This document shows positions 25,582 to 34,593 of a stretch of DNA of 64,000 nucleotides, in pieces. Made by a program: the position numbers and the translations under genes. This DNA comes from Paenibacillus timonensis. GTDB taxonomy: Bacteria > Bacillota > Bacilli > Paenibacillales > Paenibacillaceae. The notes below the pieces were generated by a model that worked only from the letters and a program-made list of their open reading frames with translations, searched no databases and was not told the DNA's origin. The DNA is taken from NCBI RefSeq assembly GCF_022427145.1, contig NZ_JAKSXN010000006.1:61285-125284 (forward strand), written 5' to 3'. The first letter of the stretch is position 1, and every line of letters starts with the position of its first letter.

Positions 25582-26682
25582 TTAAGCGTACCTCCTTTTG
25601 CCGAGGAGCTTCCGAACCATCGAAACGAGAAACAGCAGAACCGGAAGGACGATAAACAAGGGAAGCCAGATGTAATTCGGCAGCGTTTTAAAGGCTACGG
25701 TCGTATGCTCCGGCATGTTTTTCGCCATCGTCATGCCGACGATAAACGTGATGGCCGCAAAGAGCACCATCAACCCTTTCGGATTGCGAATGCGGCACAA
25801 TTGCTTCGCCGCAATGACCGACATATACATATGTAGCGATATTTTGAAAAAGGTGGAAATAAACAAGTAAATCACAAACAGAACGTCCAGATTCTCGATG
25901 AACTCTGCAAGACTTACCTGCTTTAATGTCTGGATTAAAGGAAAATACTCTCGGATGAATATTTTCTCGCCCAGCACAATAATCGCCAGCGCATCGAAAA
26001 GCGTAATCACGATGCCCGCATTCAGCGCTGCCGCCAGATTAATCCCCATCAGCCTCTTCGGCGAAGCCATCAAAGTCCATATCATGGCGAGTTCGATCGA
26101 CTCCCCGAAGCTCTGCGTGACGCCAAGCGGCCATACCGCCTTCCATACCCGCCCCCAGCCCTCCCCCAAAACCGGTTGCAAGTAAGAGAAATGGTGCATT
26201 CCCGAGCTTAACAGCAGAAAAATCTCAAGTGAAAAAAGAACCACCAGCACGGGGAAGATCATCCCTCCCAAGCGGCATATCACCTCGATCCCGCTGAACA
26301 AGAAATAGAGGACTAGCAGCAGGAAGCTCCCGACGAGGATCCAAGCCGGGGTTCCCGGGAGAATGGTCGCGGGCAGCAGGAACTTCAAATCCGCCACTCC
26401 GCGCCCCGCGTCATAGAGCCACACCAAGGGATAGAGCCAGGCCAGGGGAACGCCGATCCACCGGCCGAATTCGTAAGGAAACCATTCCACCAAGGTTTGC
26501 CCCGGATGCATTTTCTGCAAAACCGTATACATCCCAATAAGCACCGTTCCCAGACCGGTACTGAGCAAAGCGGCGATCCAGGCATCCCGGCCGGCGCTCG
26601 CCCCAAAAGCGAAGATGAGAGTCGTCCCAAGTTGGAACATGGACGTAACCGCAAACAATTGGTAGGCAGAGATCTTTACCAT
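25582..26682 (-). CDS. GerAB/ArcD/ProY family spore germination permease
   Basis: This 366-residue protein has about ten membrane segments and family features: the N-terminal KISAYQLFAVTSMFQLGTTLIF, a central GTPAWILVG stretch and SFGESIELAMIW. Members are the APC-superfamily B subunits of inner-membrane germinant receptors that bind amino acids or other germinants. It forms an operon with GerC-like (24 nt upstream), GerA-like and the small membrane protein. The gene order is A-C-B, not the A-B-C of B. subtilis gerA. Confidence 0.94.
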   Translation of the reverse strand: MVKISAYQLFAVTSMFQLGTTLIFAFGASAGRDAWIAALLSTGLGTVLIGMYTVLQKMHPGQTLVEWFPYEFGRWIGVPLAWLYPLVWLYDAGRGVADLKFLLPATILPGTPAWILVGSFLLLVLYFLFSGIEVICRLGGMIFPVLVVLFSLEIFLLLSSGMHHFSYLQPVLGEGWGRVWKAVWPLGVTQSFGESIELAMIWTLMASPKRLMGINLAAALNAGIVITLFDALAIIVLGEKIFIREYFPLIQTLKQVSLAEFIENLDVLFVIYLFISTFFKISLHMYMSVIAAKQLCRIRNPKGLMVLFAAITFIVGMTMAKNMPEHTTVAFKTLPNYIWLPLFIVLPVLLFLVSMVRKLLGKRRYA

Positions 26683-26706
26683 TGGCCCTTTCCTTTCAGC
26701 GTATCC

Positions 26707-27936
26707 TCATTTGAATCCGTCCCTGTAACTCTTGTTGCTTAGTCCGGTTCCCACGACCTTAACCTGTACGGTGATCCGTACCGGAAGATACGGAAACCTG
26801 TCGTCCCATTGTTTCTTCAACTCTTGATTCCATACTTTCGGATACTTCCGATAGAAGGCATCGCCAAACCCAAATATGTCGGCCCGCCATTCCTTTTGCA
26901 CCTTGTCCAGCACCTCGCCGATGCGGGACAAGGCAGCGGCCTCCATCATCTTCTCCACCTTTTCGACCGTTCGCGGATCGCTTAAATCCAGTCGGCTATT
27001 ATTCTCGTAGATTTCCACACCCGAGTTGATCCGCAGCCCAAGGGAGGGTTCATCCCCGCCTATGTTCGGAGTCACCTTGGTTTTGCACGCATTCAACTGT
27101 GCGCTTATTGTACCGCCCCCTTCGGTTTCGGGGACAGCAACCGTGATGACGCTGCCCGATTTGACCTCGTTTTTGATCCAGAGCAATCCTCGCGTTTCTT
27201 CATCATCCAACCAACCCACCAACTTATCGTCCTTGAAAACCGCCGTTCCGAGCATGGCGATGGTCGTCTTCTCGTCGGGCAGGTCGAGGTTCTGCCCGGT
27301 TGTTTCCTTTTTCCGTCGATTATATCCGGAGATAACTTCCACCTGTCCCGCCGAAGGCTCTATCCCATCGTTCATCAACGCGTTCATAAAGTCCTTGGCG
27401 TGGACCGCAAGCACGGACCCGTTGGTCAATTCCTCCCGAAACTGGTGACCGTCCAGGCTTTCGATCTTAGGTTTGTACGACAAAACATCAAGCGCTTTCC
27501 CTTTCGTCACGAGGATATAGCTCGCAAGCTGCGGCTGCCGGTATCGTTCGAAAAAGTCCATTACGGGCAATATTCCGCTTTGCGCCAACTCTTGTCCGAA
27601 GATGATGATTCGACTATGGGTGAAGTATATTTCCCGGGGGACCTTCTGTTGAATTTTCCGGTAAGCTTCCATAATGGTTGCCCCGGTCTCCGAAATCGTT
27701 CTAGCCGCATCGGAAACCAGCTTGGTGTTGGTCCCCCCGCCTGAGATGGCGGGCCCCAGGAGACGGGAGATCGGCACTTGCAGGCTCACGGTATACTGGT
27801 CTTTCTGCTTATCGATGCCTATTGCGGTAACCACCGCGATATCGTTGATCTCGTTTCGGCTCCAGCATCCCGACAGGAGAAGAGAGGCCGCACAGCAGGC
27901 CAGCAATACGCACCAGCCTCTATGGAAACCGTCCAT
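26707..27936 (-). CDS. Ger(x)C family spore germination lipoprotein
   Basis: This protein has 409 residues from the ATG at 27936, which has GGAG 8 nt upstream; an ATG at 27954 is in frame but lacks a site. The lipoprotein signal peptide ends LLLSGC followed by WSRNEINDIAVVTAIGID, the GerC opening. The C-terminal domain holds the typical LSRIGEVLDKVQKEWRADIFGFGDAFYRKYPKVW region split over several motifs. It is the outer-leaflet C subunit of the germinant receptor. Its start lies 4 nt downstream of the GerA stop. Confidence 0.94.
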   Translation of the reverse strand: MDGFHRGWCVLLACCAASLLLSGCWSRNEINDIAVVTAIGIDKQKDQYTVSLQVPISRLLGPAISGGGTNTKLVSDAARTISETGATIMEAYRKIQQKVPREIYFTHSRIIIFGQELAQSGILPVMDFFERYRQPQLASYILVTKGKALDVLSYKPKIESLDGHQFREELTNGSVLAVHAKDFMNALMNDGIEPSAGQVEVISGYNRRKKETTGQNLDLPDEKTTIAMLGTAVFKDDKLVGWLDDEETRGLLWIKNEVKSGSVITVAVPETEGGGTISAQLNACKTKVTPNIGGDEPSLGLRINSGVEIYENNSRLDLSDPRTVEKVEKMMEAAALSRIGEVLDKVQKEWRADIFGFGDAFYRKYPKVWNQELKKQWDDRFPYLPVRITVQVKVVGTGLSNKSYRDGFK

Positions 27937-27940
27937 CGAA

Positions 27941-29449
27941 TCATCTCCGTTCATCGCTATTTCGCATTCTCGTCAGGTTTCGTTTCGCGGTTTCCGGCGG
28001 GCGGGTCTTCATCTCCGACCAAGGGGACCGTACCAGCGTATCTTTCAATGCGCCGAGATGCACCGGCGCGATCGGAGCCATGAAGGGGACGCCGAAGGAA
28101 CGTAGCCGCGCCAGATGAATCAATATCGCTAGAATTCCCAGCAAAATGCCGTATAAACCTAGCGTCGAAGCCAGGAACATCAGGGGAAACCGCAACAGCC
28201 GGATCGAGATCGCCTGATTATAGGAGGGAAGCACGAAGGAGGAGATCCCGGTAAAAGAAACGATGATGACCAGCGGCGCGCCCACGATGCCCGCTTGAAC
28301 GGCGGCCTGTCCGATGACCAGGGCGCCCACGATGCTGACGGCCTGTCCGACGGTTTTGGGCAACCGGACCCCGGCTTCCCTTAAACCTTCAAAAGTGACC
28401 TCCATAAGCAAGGCTTCGACCACTGCGGGGAACGGCACGGTATCCCGTGCAGACGCAATGCTAAGTAAAAGGCTTAGCGGAATCATTTCTTGATGGAAGG
28501 TCGTTAGGGCAATATAAATCGAAGGCAACGTCAAAGCGCAAAACCCAAAGAAATACCTTAGCCAGCGAAGGCACGTGGAAAAGAGATATCTCTGGTAATA
28601 GTCCTCTGTGGCTTGTAAGAATCCGAGAAAAGTCATCGGCATCACGAGGGCAAACGGCGTGTTGTTGATGAGGAGGGCCGCTTTCCCTTCCAGAAGGCAA
28701 GCGGCTACCCGATCCGGACGCTCCGTATTTAGGATCTGCGGAAATATGGAACGATGATTGTCCTCGATCAGTTCCTCGATATATCCGCTTTCCAGGATGC
28801 CGTCGATGTCGATACGTTTTAACCGGCTCCGAATTTCCTCGATGACGGCCGGCTCGGCAATTCCGTCCAAATAGGCAAGGATCACTTGGGTTCTCGACAA
28901 TCTGCCGATTTTCATCGATTCCATCTTCAACTGTGGCGTTTGCAATCGCTTGCGAATCAGCACCGTATTCGTAGTGAGCGATTCGGTGAATCCGTCCCGC
29001 GCGCCTCGAATGACGGCTTCCGTGGTCGGCTCCTCCACCGAACGCTTATCCCATTGCACCGCACTGACGGAGACTGCCTGCTTCATTCCATCCACTAAAA
29101 GCACGGTGCTTCCCGATAAAATGTCGTCGACCAATTCGCCAACTCGCTGCGGGGTTGTGATCTGGCCCACGGATAAAACCCGGTTCTTCAGGATTGCCGC
29201 CATGTCTTCCGGCGGAACCTCCGGCTCCCCGGAAGACATTTCAATTAATGGCTTGACGACATGAGTGTTTACTAAGTCCTGATTGGTGAGTCCATCCACA
29301 AACACGAGAACCCCATGCAAGCGGGATCCGATCTCCAGGTAGCGGAATTGGATGTCCGCGGACCGGTCCAAAATACCTTTCAAGGTTCGGATATCCTGCT
29401 GCAGGGATCCGGTCAGCGCCTCGTTCTCGATTGGGATAGTTCCGGACAT
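27941..29449 (-). CDS. GerA family spore germination protein
   Basis: This protein has 502 residues from the ATG at 29449, with AGAGGA 6 nt upstream; the frame also opens at a TTG at 29467. The soluble N-terminal part (DIQFRYLEIGSRLHGVLVFVDGL, VLLVDGMKQAVSVS) and the membrane part (FALVMPMTFLGFLQATEDYYQRY, PFPAVVEALLMEVTFEGLREAGVRLP) match GerAA/SpoVAF. It is the A subunit of the receptor. It is the first gene of the A-C-B cluster and lies about 60 nt downstream of tgl on the same strand. Confidence 0.95.
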   Translation of the reverse strand: MSGTIPIENEALTGSLQQDIRTLKGILDRSADIQFRYLEIGSRLHGVLVFVDGLTNQDLVNTHVVKPLIEMSSGEPEVPPEDMAAILKNRVLSVGQITTPQRVGELVDDILSGSTVLLVDGMKQAVSVSAVQWDKRSVEEPTTEAVIRGARDGFTESLTTNTVLIRKRLQTPQLKMESMKIGRLSRTQVILAYLDGIAEPAVIEEIRSRLKRIDIDGILESGYIEELIEDNHRSIFPQILNTERPDRVAACLLEGKAALLINNTPFALVMPMTFLGFLQATEDYYQRYLFSTCLRWLRYFFGFCALTLPSIYIALTTFHQEMIPLSLLLSIASARDTVPFPAVVEALLMEVTFEGLREAGVRLPKTVGQAVSIVGALVIGQAAVQAGIVGAPLVIIVSFTGISSFVLPSYNQAISIRLLRFPLMFLASTLGLYGILLGILAILIHLARLRSFGVPFMAPIAPVHLGALKDTLVRSPWSEMKTRPPETAKRNLTRMRNSDERR

Positions 29450-29509
29450 CGCAATTCCTCTCCTCAAATGCAGTTAGATCAGCTTTATCCTGCCACATCA
29501 TGGGGAGGG

Positions 29510-30304
29510 TTATGCTCTCTCCTCCGATTGACCGTATCGGTACACGGTGCTGCCGATCCGGGCATACACGCCCCTCAGGCTGCGGATATGCTCGTAATTG
29601 GGATAAATGATCGTATCCAGCAAATAGGCCGATTTCCGGCTGCCGGGTTTTCTTCGCCGGTTCAGCGCCTCGATGATCCCGGAAGACGAGCGAATGCCGA
29701 TACCATGGCCGTAATAGCGGTCCTCGCCCAGCATGATCACGTTCTCCCCTTGCCATTCCGGAGTTTCGGGATGATGGTCCGGATTTTTGAAGTAGAGAAT
29801 ATCTCCGGGATACGGGCCCAGCCGCAGACTGCCTTGACGAAAACCCAGATCGCTGTCATACTGCCAATCGTACAGAAGCAGATTGGTGAAATAAGTATTG
29901 AACGCCTGGTAGCCGATTTGATCCAGCACGGCTTTATACATCACGATCATCATCGCCATCGAGCATTCGAAGCCGTAAAGCGGACCGTTCCGGTAGATGT
30001 CCAGGATGGCGTCCGCCGGCGCAGCTCCGGCCCTCAGCCGGAACCCTCCCTCCTCCGTGCGGTTCCAGTACATCTCATTGCATCGGGATTTGCGGTAGAC
30101 GGCGAATTGGGCACCGCTCTCATTGAGCGCCAGGGCGGAGTCGACGATCGAATTGCGCAAGCTTAGTTCAAACAGCAGTTCATCCAATGAGCCGTAACGA
30201 TAGGGCACCGGGCTTCTTTCTTGAGCCTGCACGATGTCCCGTTGAAACGCTGGCAACATCATTTGGGATAGTTGCCTTTTATCTTTTGGCGGCAGAAGGA
30301 TCAA
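29510..30304 (-). CDS. tgl: Protein-glutamine gamma-glutamyltransferase (spore coat transglutaminase)
   Basis: This protein has 264 residues from a TTG at 30304, 8 nt after AAGGAGG. It matches bacterial spore Tgl (about 245 residues): CNEMYWNRTEEGGFRL, the catalytic Cys in YGFECSMAMMIVMYKAVLDQ, YPGDILYFKNPDHHPETPEW, QGENVIMLG and YGHGIGI with the catalytic His. It forms epsilon-(gamma-glutamyl)lysine cross-links between coat proteins late in sporulation. Its place in front of a gerA-type operon groups two spore functions; a shared transcript is possible. Confidence 0.93.
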   Translation of the reverse strand: MILLPPKDKRQLSQMMLPAFQRDIVQAQERSPVPYRYGSLDELLFELSLRNSIVDSALALNESGAQFAVYRKSRCNEMYWNRTEEGGFRLRAGAAPADAILDIYRNGPLYGFECSMAMMIVMYKAVLDQIGYQAFNTYFTNLLLYDWQYDSDLGFRQGSLRLGPYPGDILYFKNPDHHPETPEWQGENVIMLGEDRYYGHGIGIRSSSGIIEALNRRRKPGSRKSAYLLDTIIYPNYEHIRSLRGVYARIGSTVYRYGQSEERA

Positions 30305-30473
30305 ACCTGTTCCCCTCCTTGTCAATATTCGGGTGAATCTAGGTTAGTGTACGTGCGGATGCTTGGTTTGGTGCCCGCCCGTATCGAATCTGCCTTTTCC
30401 AGAAATGCTAGACGAAGTGTGAAAAGCCTGACGCGGATACTTAAATCCCAGATCGATGGGGTGACGCGAACCG

Positions 30474-32420
30474 ATGAACAACCGTCAGAAGGACATTTTA
30501 CATATGCTGCTCACCGAAACCCGGCCTCACTTGGTGGTCCGGGACATTGCCCTGCAATTTGGCTGCTCGGAGAGAACCATACGCAACGATTTGGATGAAA
30601 TCGACCGGTATTTGACCGAGACGTCGAACGCCCGGCTTGTCCGCAAACCCGGATTCGGGGTCACCCTGGACATGACCGAGTCGGACAAGTCCGAGATCGC
30701 CTCACGGCTGCTCCGGCCCGCCAAGCACAAGGAGCAGGAGACGGAGGAGGAGCGGCTCGTTGCCGTAGCCTATCAGCTGCTGATGGAGACGAAGCCGATA
30801 ACGATCCAAGAACTGGCCGACAAGCATTATACCAGTAAGACCGTCATCAAAAAGGATTTGGACACCTTGCGGGAATGGCTCGAAAAACGAGATCTGGCCG
30901 TCGTTTCCAAGCAAAAGGTCGGCGTCCTCGTCGACGGGAAAGAACGGGACAAGCGGGCGGCGTTGTCCAAGTTGTCCCAACTCACCGGCGAAGCAGGCCA
31001 GACATTCATCAAGGATCGGTTTGCCCCCCATGAGCTCGATATCGTGACCCGGGAGCTCAAGCAGCTCGAACTTGATGCGCAGCTTGCGTTTACGGACGAA
31101 GCGTTCGACAACCTGCTGATCCATACGCTGCTGATGATTCGCCGGACGAAGCTGAAGCAGCCGATCACCTTCTCCGAGCAGGAGAAAATCTTTGTCCGCG
31201 AGAAGCAGGAGTTCCGCTGGACCGGAGCCTTCATCCGTAAGCTGGAGCGTCTCTTTGCGGTGCACTTTCCGGAGGACGAAGCCGCTTATTTGACCGCTCA
31301 TATTCTAGGCGGGAAAATCCGCTCTCAAGCACGGATCGAAACGGAGGACCCCGGAGCAGCTCCGGCGGCGGAAACGGCCGAAGCCCGCGGTTTGGCGGAG
31401 ACGCTCGTTCGGAAAATGTCGGCCTTGACCTGGGTGGATTTTGGCAAAGACGAGGTTTTGATGGAAGGGCTGCGCATTCATTTATATTCCACATTGAACC
31501 GGTTAAGCTATGGACTTACGGTATCCAACCCGATGCTGCAGGATATCAAGAGAATGTATCCTTACATGTTCGATATGGTGATCTATGCGACAAGGGAGTT
31601 AAGCGCAGGATATCCCTTCGCCATTCCCGAGGAAGAAGCGGCCTATTTGACGCTGCATTTTCAGGCCGCAGTGGAGCGGCTTAGCCAGCCGGCCGAGGAT
31701 CGGAAGAGAATCGTGACCGTCTGCCATATGGGGGTCGGCATGTCGCAGATCCTGCGCACCAAACTGGAGCGGAAGTTTCCTGAGCTGGATGTATTGGACT
31801 CCGTTCGGAAGGCCGACCTCCCGGCGTATTTGGCCCAACATTCGGTTGACTTTATCATCTCCACGATTCCGCTGGAGCAGGTCAACACCCCCTCCATCAC
31901 GGTGTCCCCGCTGCTGGAGGCCGGCGAAATGCAGAAGATCGCCGACTTCATCGGCAAGCTGGATCAAGAACCCGGTCATGCCGAACACGCCGGCTCGATA
32001 CTAGGCTTGTATACCCAGCCCTCGCTCGTTTATCCGCGCCTCTCCATCGGCCATCGGTTCGAGCTGATCGAATGGTTGGCGAACGAATTGGCGGATCAGG
32101 GGTTCGTCGATCGGGATTACGCACATCAAGCTTTGCTGCGGGAACGCCTTTCATCCACGACCATCGGCGGCGGCATCGCGATCCCCCATGGCGATCCGAA
32201 GCTGATTCGGACCTCGCGGATCGCCGTGGCTACCCTGCAAGAGCCCCTGGAATGGCAGGAAGAGAAGGTTTCCATCGTGTTTATGCTGGCGCTCGCCCCG
32301 CAGGAGCAAGAAATGATGAAAAAACTGTTTCAGCGCCTGTCTCTGCTAAGCGAACAACCTTCGACGGTCGAGCGGTTAGTGCGGGCGCAAACCCCCGAGG
32401 AACTCCTCGGCAGCTTATAG
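30474..32420 (+). CDS. PRD-containing transcriptional activator with EIIB/EIIA-like domains (MtlR/ManR type)
   Basis: This 648-residue protein has an N-terminal helix-turn-helix (VVRDIALQFGCSERTIRNDLDEI) and a second winged-helix. Two PRD domains follow at about residues 190-400, an EIIB-like domain (VTVCHMGVGMSQILRTKLERKF) and a C-terminal EIIA-like domain with phosphorylatable His (GGIAIPHGDPK). Such regulators are phosphorylated by HPr and by their cognate PTS permease and activate the adjacent PTS gene. It lies 149 bp upstream of the PTS gene in the same direction. The weak -35 of the PTS promoter fits activation. Confidence 0.92.
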   Translation: MNNRQKDILHMLLTETRPHLVVRDIALQFGCSERTIRNDLDEIDRYLTETSNARLVRKPGFGVTLDMTESDKSEIASRLLRPAKHKEQETEEERLVAVAYQLLMETKPITIQELADKHYTSKTVIKKDLDTLREWLEKRDLAVVSKQKVGVLVDGKERDKRAALSKLSQLTGEAGQTFIKDRFAPHELDIVTRELKQLELDAQLAFTDEAFDNLLIHTLLMIRRTKLKQPITFSEQEKIFVREKQEFRWTGAFIRKLERLFAVHFPEDEAAYLTAHILGGKIRSQARIETEDPGAAPAAETAEARGLAETLVRKMSALTWVDFGKDEVLMEGLRIHLYSTLNRLSYGLTVSNPMLQDIKRMYPYMFDMVIYATRELSAGYPFAIPEEEAAYLTLHFQAAVERLSQPAEDRKRIVTVCHMGVGMSQILRTKLERKFPELDVLDSVRKADLPAYLAQHSVDFIISTIPLEQVNTPSITVSPLLEAGEMQKIADFIGKLDQEPGHAEHAGSILGLYTQPSLVYPRLSIGHRFELIEWLANELADQGFVDRDYAHQALLRERLSSTTIGGGIAIPHGDPKLIRTSRIAVATLQEPLEWQEEKVSIVFMLALAPQEQEMMKKLFQRLSLLSEQPSTVERLVRAQTPEELLGSL

Positions 32421-32469
32421 TGCCTGTTTAAAAAGCGACAACCTCTTATAGGGATATAATCCGGTTTTT

Positions 32470-32482
32470 CCGCAACTTGCGG
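32470..32482. promoter_or_regulatory. Inverted repeat upstream of the PTS promoter, candidate activator site
   Basis: CCGCAA-C-TTGCGG has perfect 6-bp arms. It lies just upstream of a weak promoter (TTCTTT-like -35, TAAGAT -10 at 32518-32523), where a PRD activator would be expected to bind. Confidence 0.4.
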
Positions 32483-32528
32483 TAATCTAAAGTTCTTTTC
32501 CGCCGTTCTTTTTACGATAAGATGGGTG

Positions 32529-32544
32529 ATGTAAACGATTTCGA
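32529..32544. promoter_or_regulatory. Candidate CcpA cre site before the PTS gene
   Basis: ATGTAAACGATTTCGA matches WTGNNARCGNWWWCAW at 15 of 16 positions. It lies directly downstream of the TAAGAT -10 and 26 bp upstream of the start codon. Confidence 0.5.
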
Positions 32545-32569
32545 TCTTTGAATACGGGAGGAAACAACC

Positions 32570-34537
32570 ATGAAATTATTGGCGATTACCTCATGTCCCA
32601 ACGGGATTGCCCATACGTACATGGCGGCGGAAAATCTGCAAAAAGCCGCCGACAAGCTAGGCATAGCCATGAAGGTCGAGACCCAGGGCTCGATCGGCGT
32701 GGAAAATCAGTTCACCGATGAAGATATCAGCCAAGCGGACGGCATCATCATCGCCGCCGATAAATCGGTAGACAAAAGCCGGTTCGTCGGCAAGAAATTG
32801 ATTGCCGTCGGCGTGCAGGAAGGCATTCGGAATCCCGAAGCGCTGATCAAACAGATGATTCGCGGAGAAGCGCCGGTATACCAAGGACAAGGCGGCGGTG
32901 AAGGCACGCCGGCGAAGCAAACCGGCGCCAAGCAACAAAATGCTTTTTATCGCCACCTGATGAGCGGCGTCTCGTACATGATTCCGTTTATCGTCGTAGG
33001 CGGTCTCCTGATCGCCATCGCTCTCTCGATCGGCGGCGTACCGACGCCGGGCGGGCTGCAAATTCCCGAAGACTCGTTCTGGAAAACAATCGAGAAGCTG
33101 GGGGCCGCATCCTTTACGTTTATGGTACCGGTGTTAGCCGGGTTCATCGCGTTCAGTATCGCCGACCGGCCGGGTCTGGCTCCCGGGATCATCGGCGGTT
33201 ATATCGCCGCCAATGGCAGCTTCTACGGCAGTGAAGCCGGTGCCGGATTCATCGGCGGGATTATCGCCGGCTTCCTGGCCGGTTACGTCGCGCTGTGGAT
33301 CAAGAAGTGGAAGGTACCGAAAGCGATTAACCCGATCATGCCGATCATCATCATTCCGGTCCTATCTTCGTTAATTGTCGGTTTGGCCTTCATTTATTTG
33401 CTCGGCGGCCCGATCGCCCAGGTGTTCGAATCGCTGACGAGCTGGCTCGCCAGCATGCAAGGAGCCAGCTCGATTCTGCTGGCATTGATTCTGGGCGCCA
33501 TGATCTCCTTTGACATGGGCGGTCCGGTCAACAAGGTGGCCTTCATGTTCGGCTCCGCGATGATCGCGGAGGGCAACTATCAAATCATGGGTCCGATCGC
33601 CGTGGCGATCTGCATTCCGCCGATCGGGCTGGGTCTGGCAACGTTCTTATTCAAGCGCAAGTTCCATGATGCAGAACGGGAATCGGGCAAAGCCGCCTTT
33701 ACCATGGGCTTGTTCGGGATTACCGAGGGCGCGATTCCATTCGCTTCTCAAGACCCGCTGCGCGTCATTCCCAGCATCATGGTCGGCTCGATGGCCGGTT
33801 CCGTGATCGCCATGCTGGGCGGCGTCGGCGACCGTGTCGCTCATGGAGGTCCCATCGTAGCCGTGCTTGGCGCCGTTGACAATATCCTCATGTTTTTCGT
33901 AGCCGTCATCGTCGGTTCCATTGTTACCGCCTTGATGATCAAGCTGCTGAAGAAAGACCAGGCCGAACCTCAGCTCGTTGGGGCAAGCGCTGCGGAGGAG
34001 GCAGCTCCGGCCGTTGAAGCGCCGCGATCAAGCACCGTCCGCCCGGTGAGCATGCCGGCTGCCGAAGCCCATCGTCCGGTTAGCAAATTAACCGATATCA
34101 TCAGTCTGGATTTGATCGAACCTTCCCTTTCCGCCTCGACGCGGGACGGAATCATCGACGAAATGATCGCGAAGCTGAACGCCGAAGGAGTGCTTACTTC
34201 CTCGTCCGAGTTTAAAGAGGCGATTTTGAAGCGCGAGCAGGAAAGCTCTACCGGCATCGGCATGAACGTCGCCGTGCCGCATGGCAAATCGGCGGCCGTG
34301 CTGAAGCCCCGGGTCGTATTCGGAATGAAGCCGGAAGGCGTTGATTGGAGCAGCGCGGACGGTTCGCCCGCGAAGCTGATCTTCATGATCGCCGTCCCCG
34401 CCGAAAATAAAGGCAACGAGCATCTGAAGATCCTGCAAATGTTATCCCGCAAGCTGATGGATGACGGATTCCGCGAGCAATTGCTACAGGTGAAATCCAA
34501 ACAGGAAGCCTACCAGATGCTGGATCAAATCCATTAA
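32570..34537 (+). CDS. PTS fructose-family permease, EIIB-EIIC-EIIA fusion
   Basis: This 655-residue protein has an ATG start after GGGAGG. Domain order is EIIB-fru (residues 1-100, phosphorylated Cys9 in TSCPNGIAHTYMAAE), EIIC (about 125-470, membrane, SYMIPFIVVGGLL and GGPVNKVAFMFG) and, after an Ala/Pro linker, EIIA-fru (about 505-655, active His571 in VAVPHGK). It imports and phosphorylates fructose, mannose or a mannosyl-type sugar. No 1-phosphofructokinase gene is adjacent, unlike standard fruRKA, so the substrate is open. The upstream PRD protein is its likely regulator and phosphorylation partner. Confidence 0.93.
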   Translation: MKLLAITSCPNGIAHTYMAAENLQKAADKLGIAMKVETQGSIGVENQFTDEDISQADGIIIAADKSVDKSRFVGKKLIAVGVQEGIRNPEALIKQMIRGEAPVYQGQGGGEGTPAKQTGAKQQNAFYRHLMSGVSYMIPFIVVGGLLIAIALSIGGVPTPGGLQIPEDSFWKTIEKLGAASFTFMVPVLAGFIAFSIADRPGLAPGIIGGYIAANGSFYGSEAGAGFIGGIIAGFLAGYVALWIKKWKVPKAINPIMPIIIIPVLSSLIVGLAFIYLLGGPIAQVFESLTSWLASMQGASSILLALILGAMISFDMGGPVNKVAFMFGSAMIAEGNYQIMGPIAVAICIPPIGLGLATFLFKRKFHDAERESGKAAFTMGLFGITEGAIPFASQDPLRVIPSIMVGSMAGSVIAMLGGVGDRVAHGGPIVAVLGAVDNILMFFVAVIVGSIVTALMIKLLKKDQAEPQLVGASAAEEAAPAVEAPRSSTVRPVSMPAAEAHRPVSKLTDIISLDLIEPSLSASTRDGIIDEMIAKLNAEGVLTSSSEFKEAILKREQESSTGIGMNVAVPHGKSAAVLKPRVVFGMKPEGVDWSSADGSPAKLIFMIAVPAENKGNEHLKILQMLSRKLMDDGFREQLLQVKSKQEAYQMLDQIH

Positions 34538-34545
34538 CACAAAGA

Positions 34546-34593
34546 CAAGGTCCCCCGAGCCGTCGTGACGGCTTCGGGGGACCTTGCTTTTTC
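34546..34593. terminator. Bidirectional terminator between PTS and pyruvate kinase genes
   Basis: A long stem (CAAGGTCCCCCGAGCCGTC pairing with its complement around GT) ends in a T-run on the plus strand and an A/T-rich flank on the other. It serves the two convergent genes. Confidence 0.85.
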
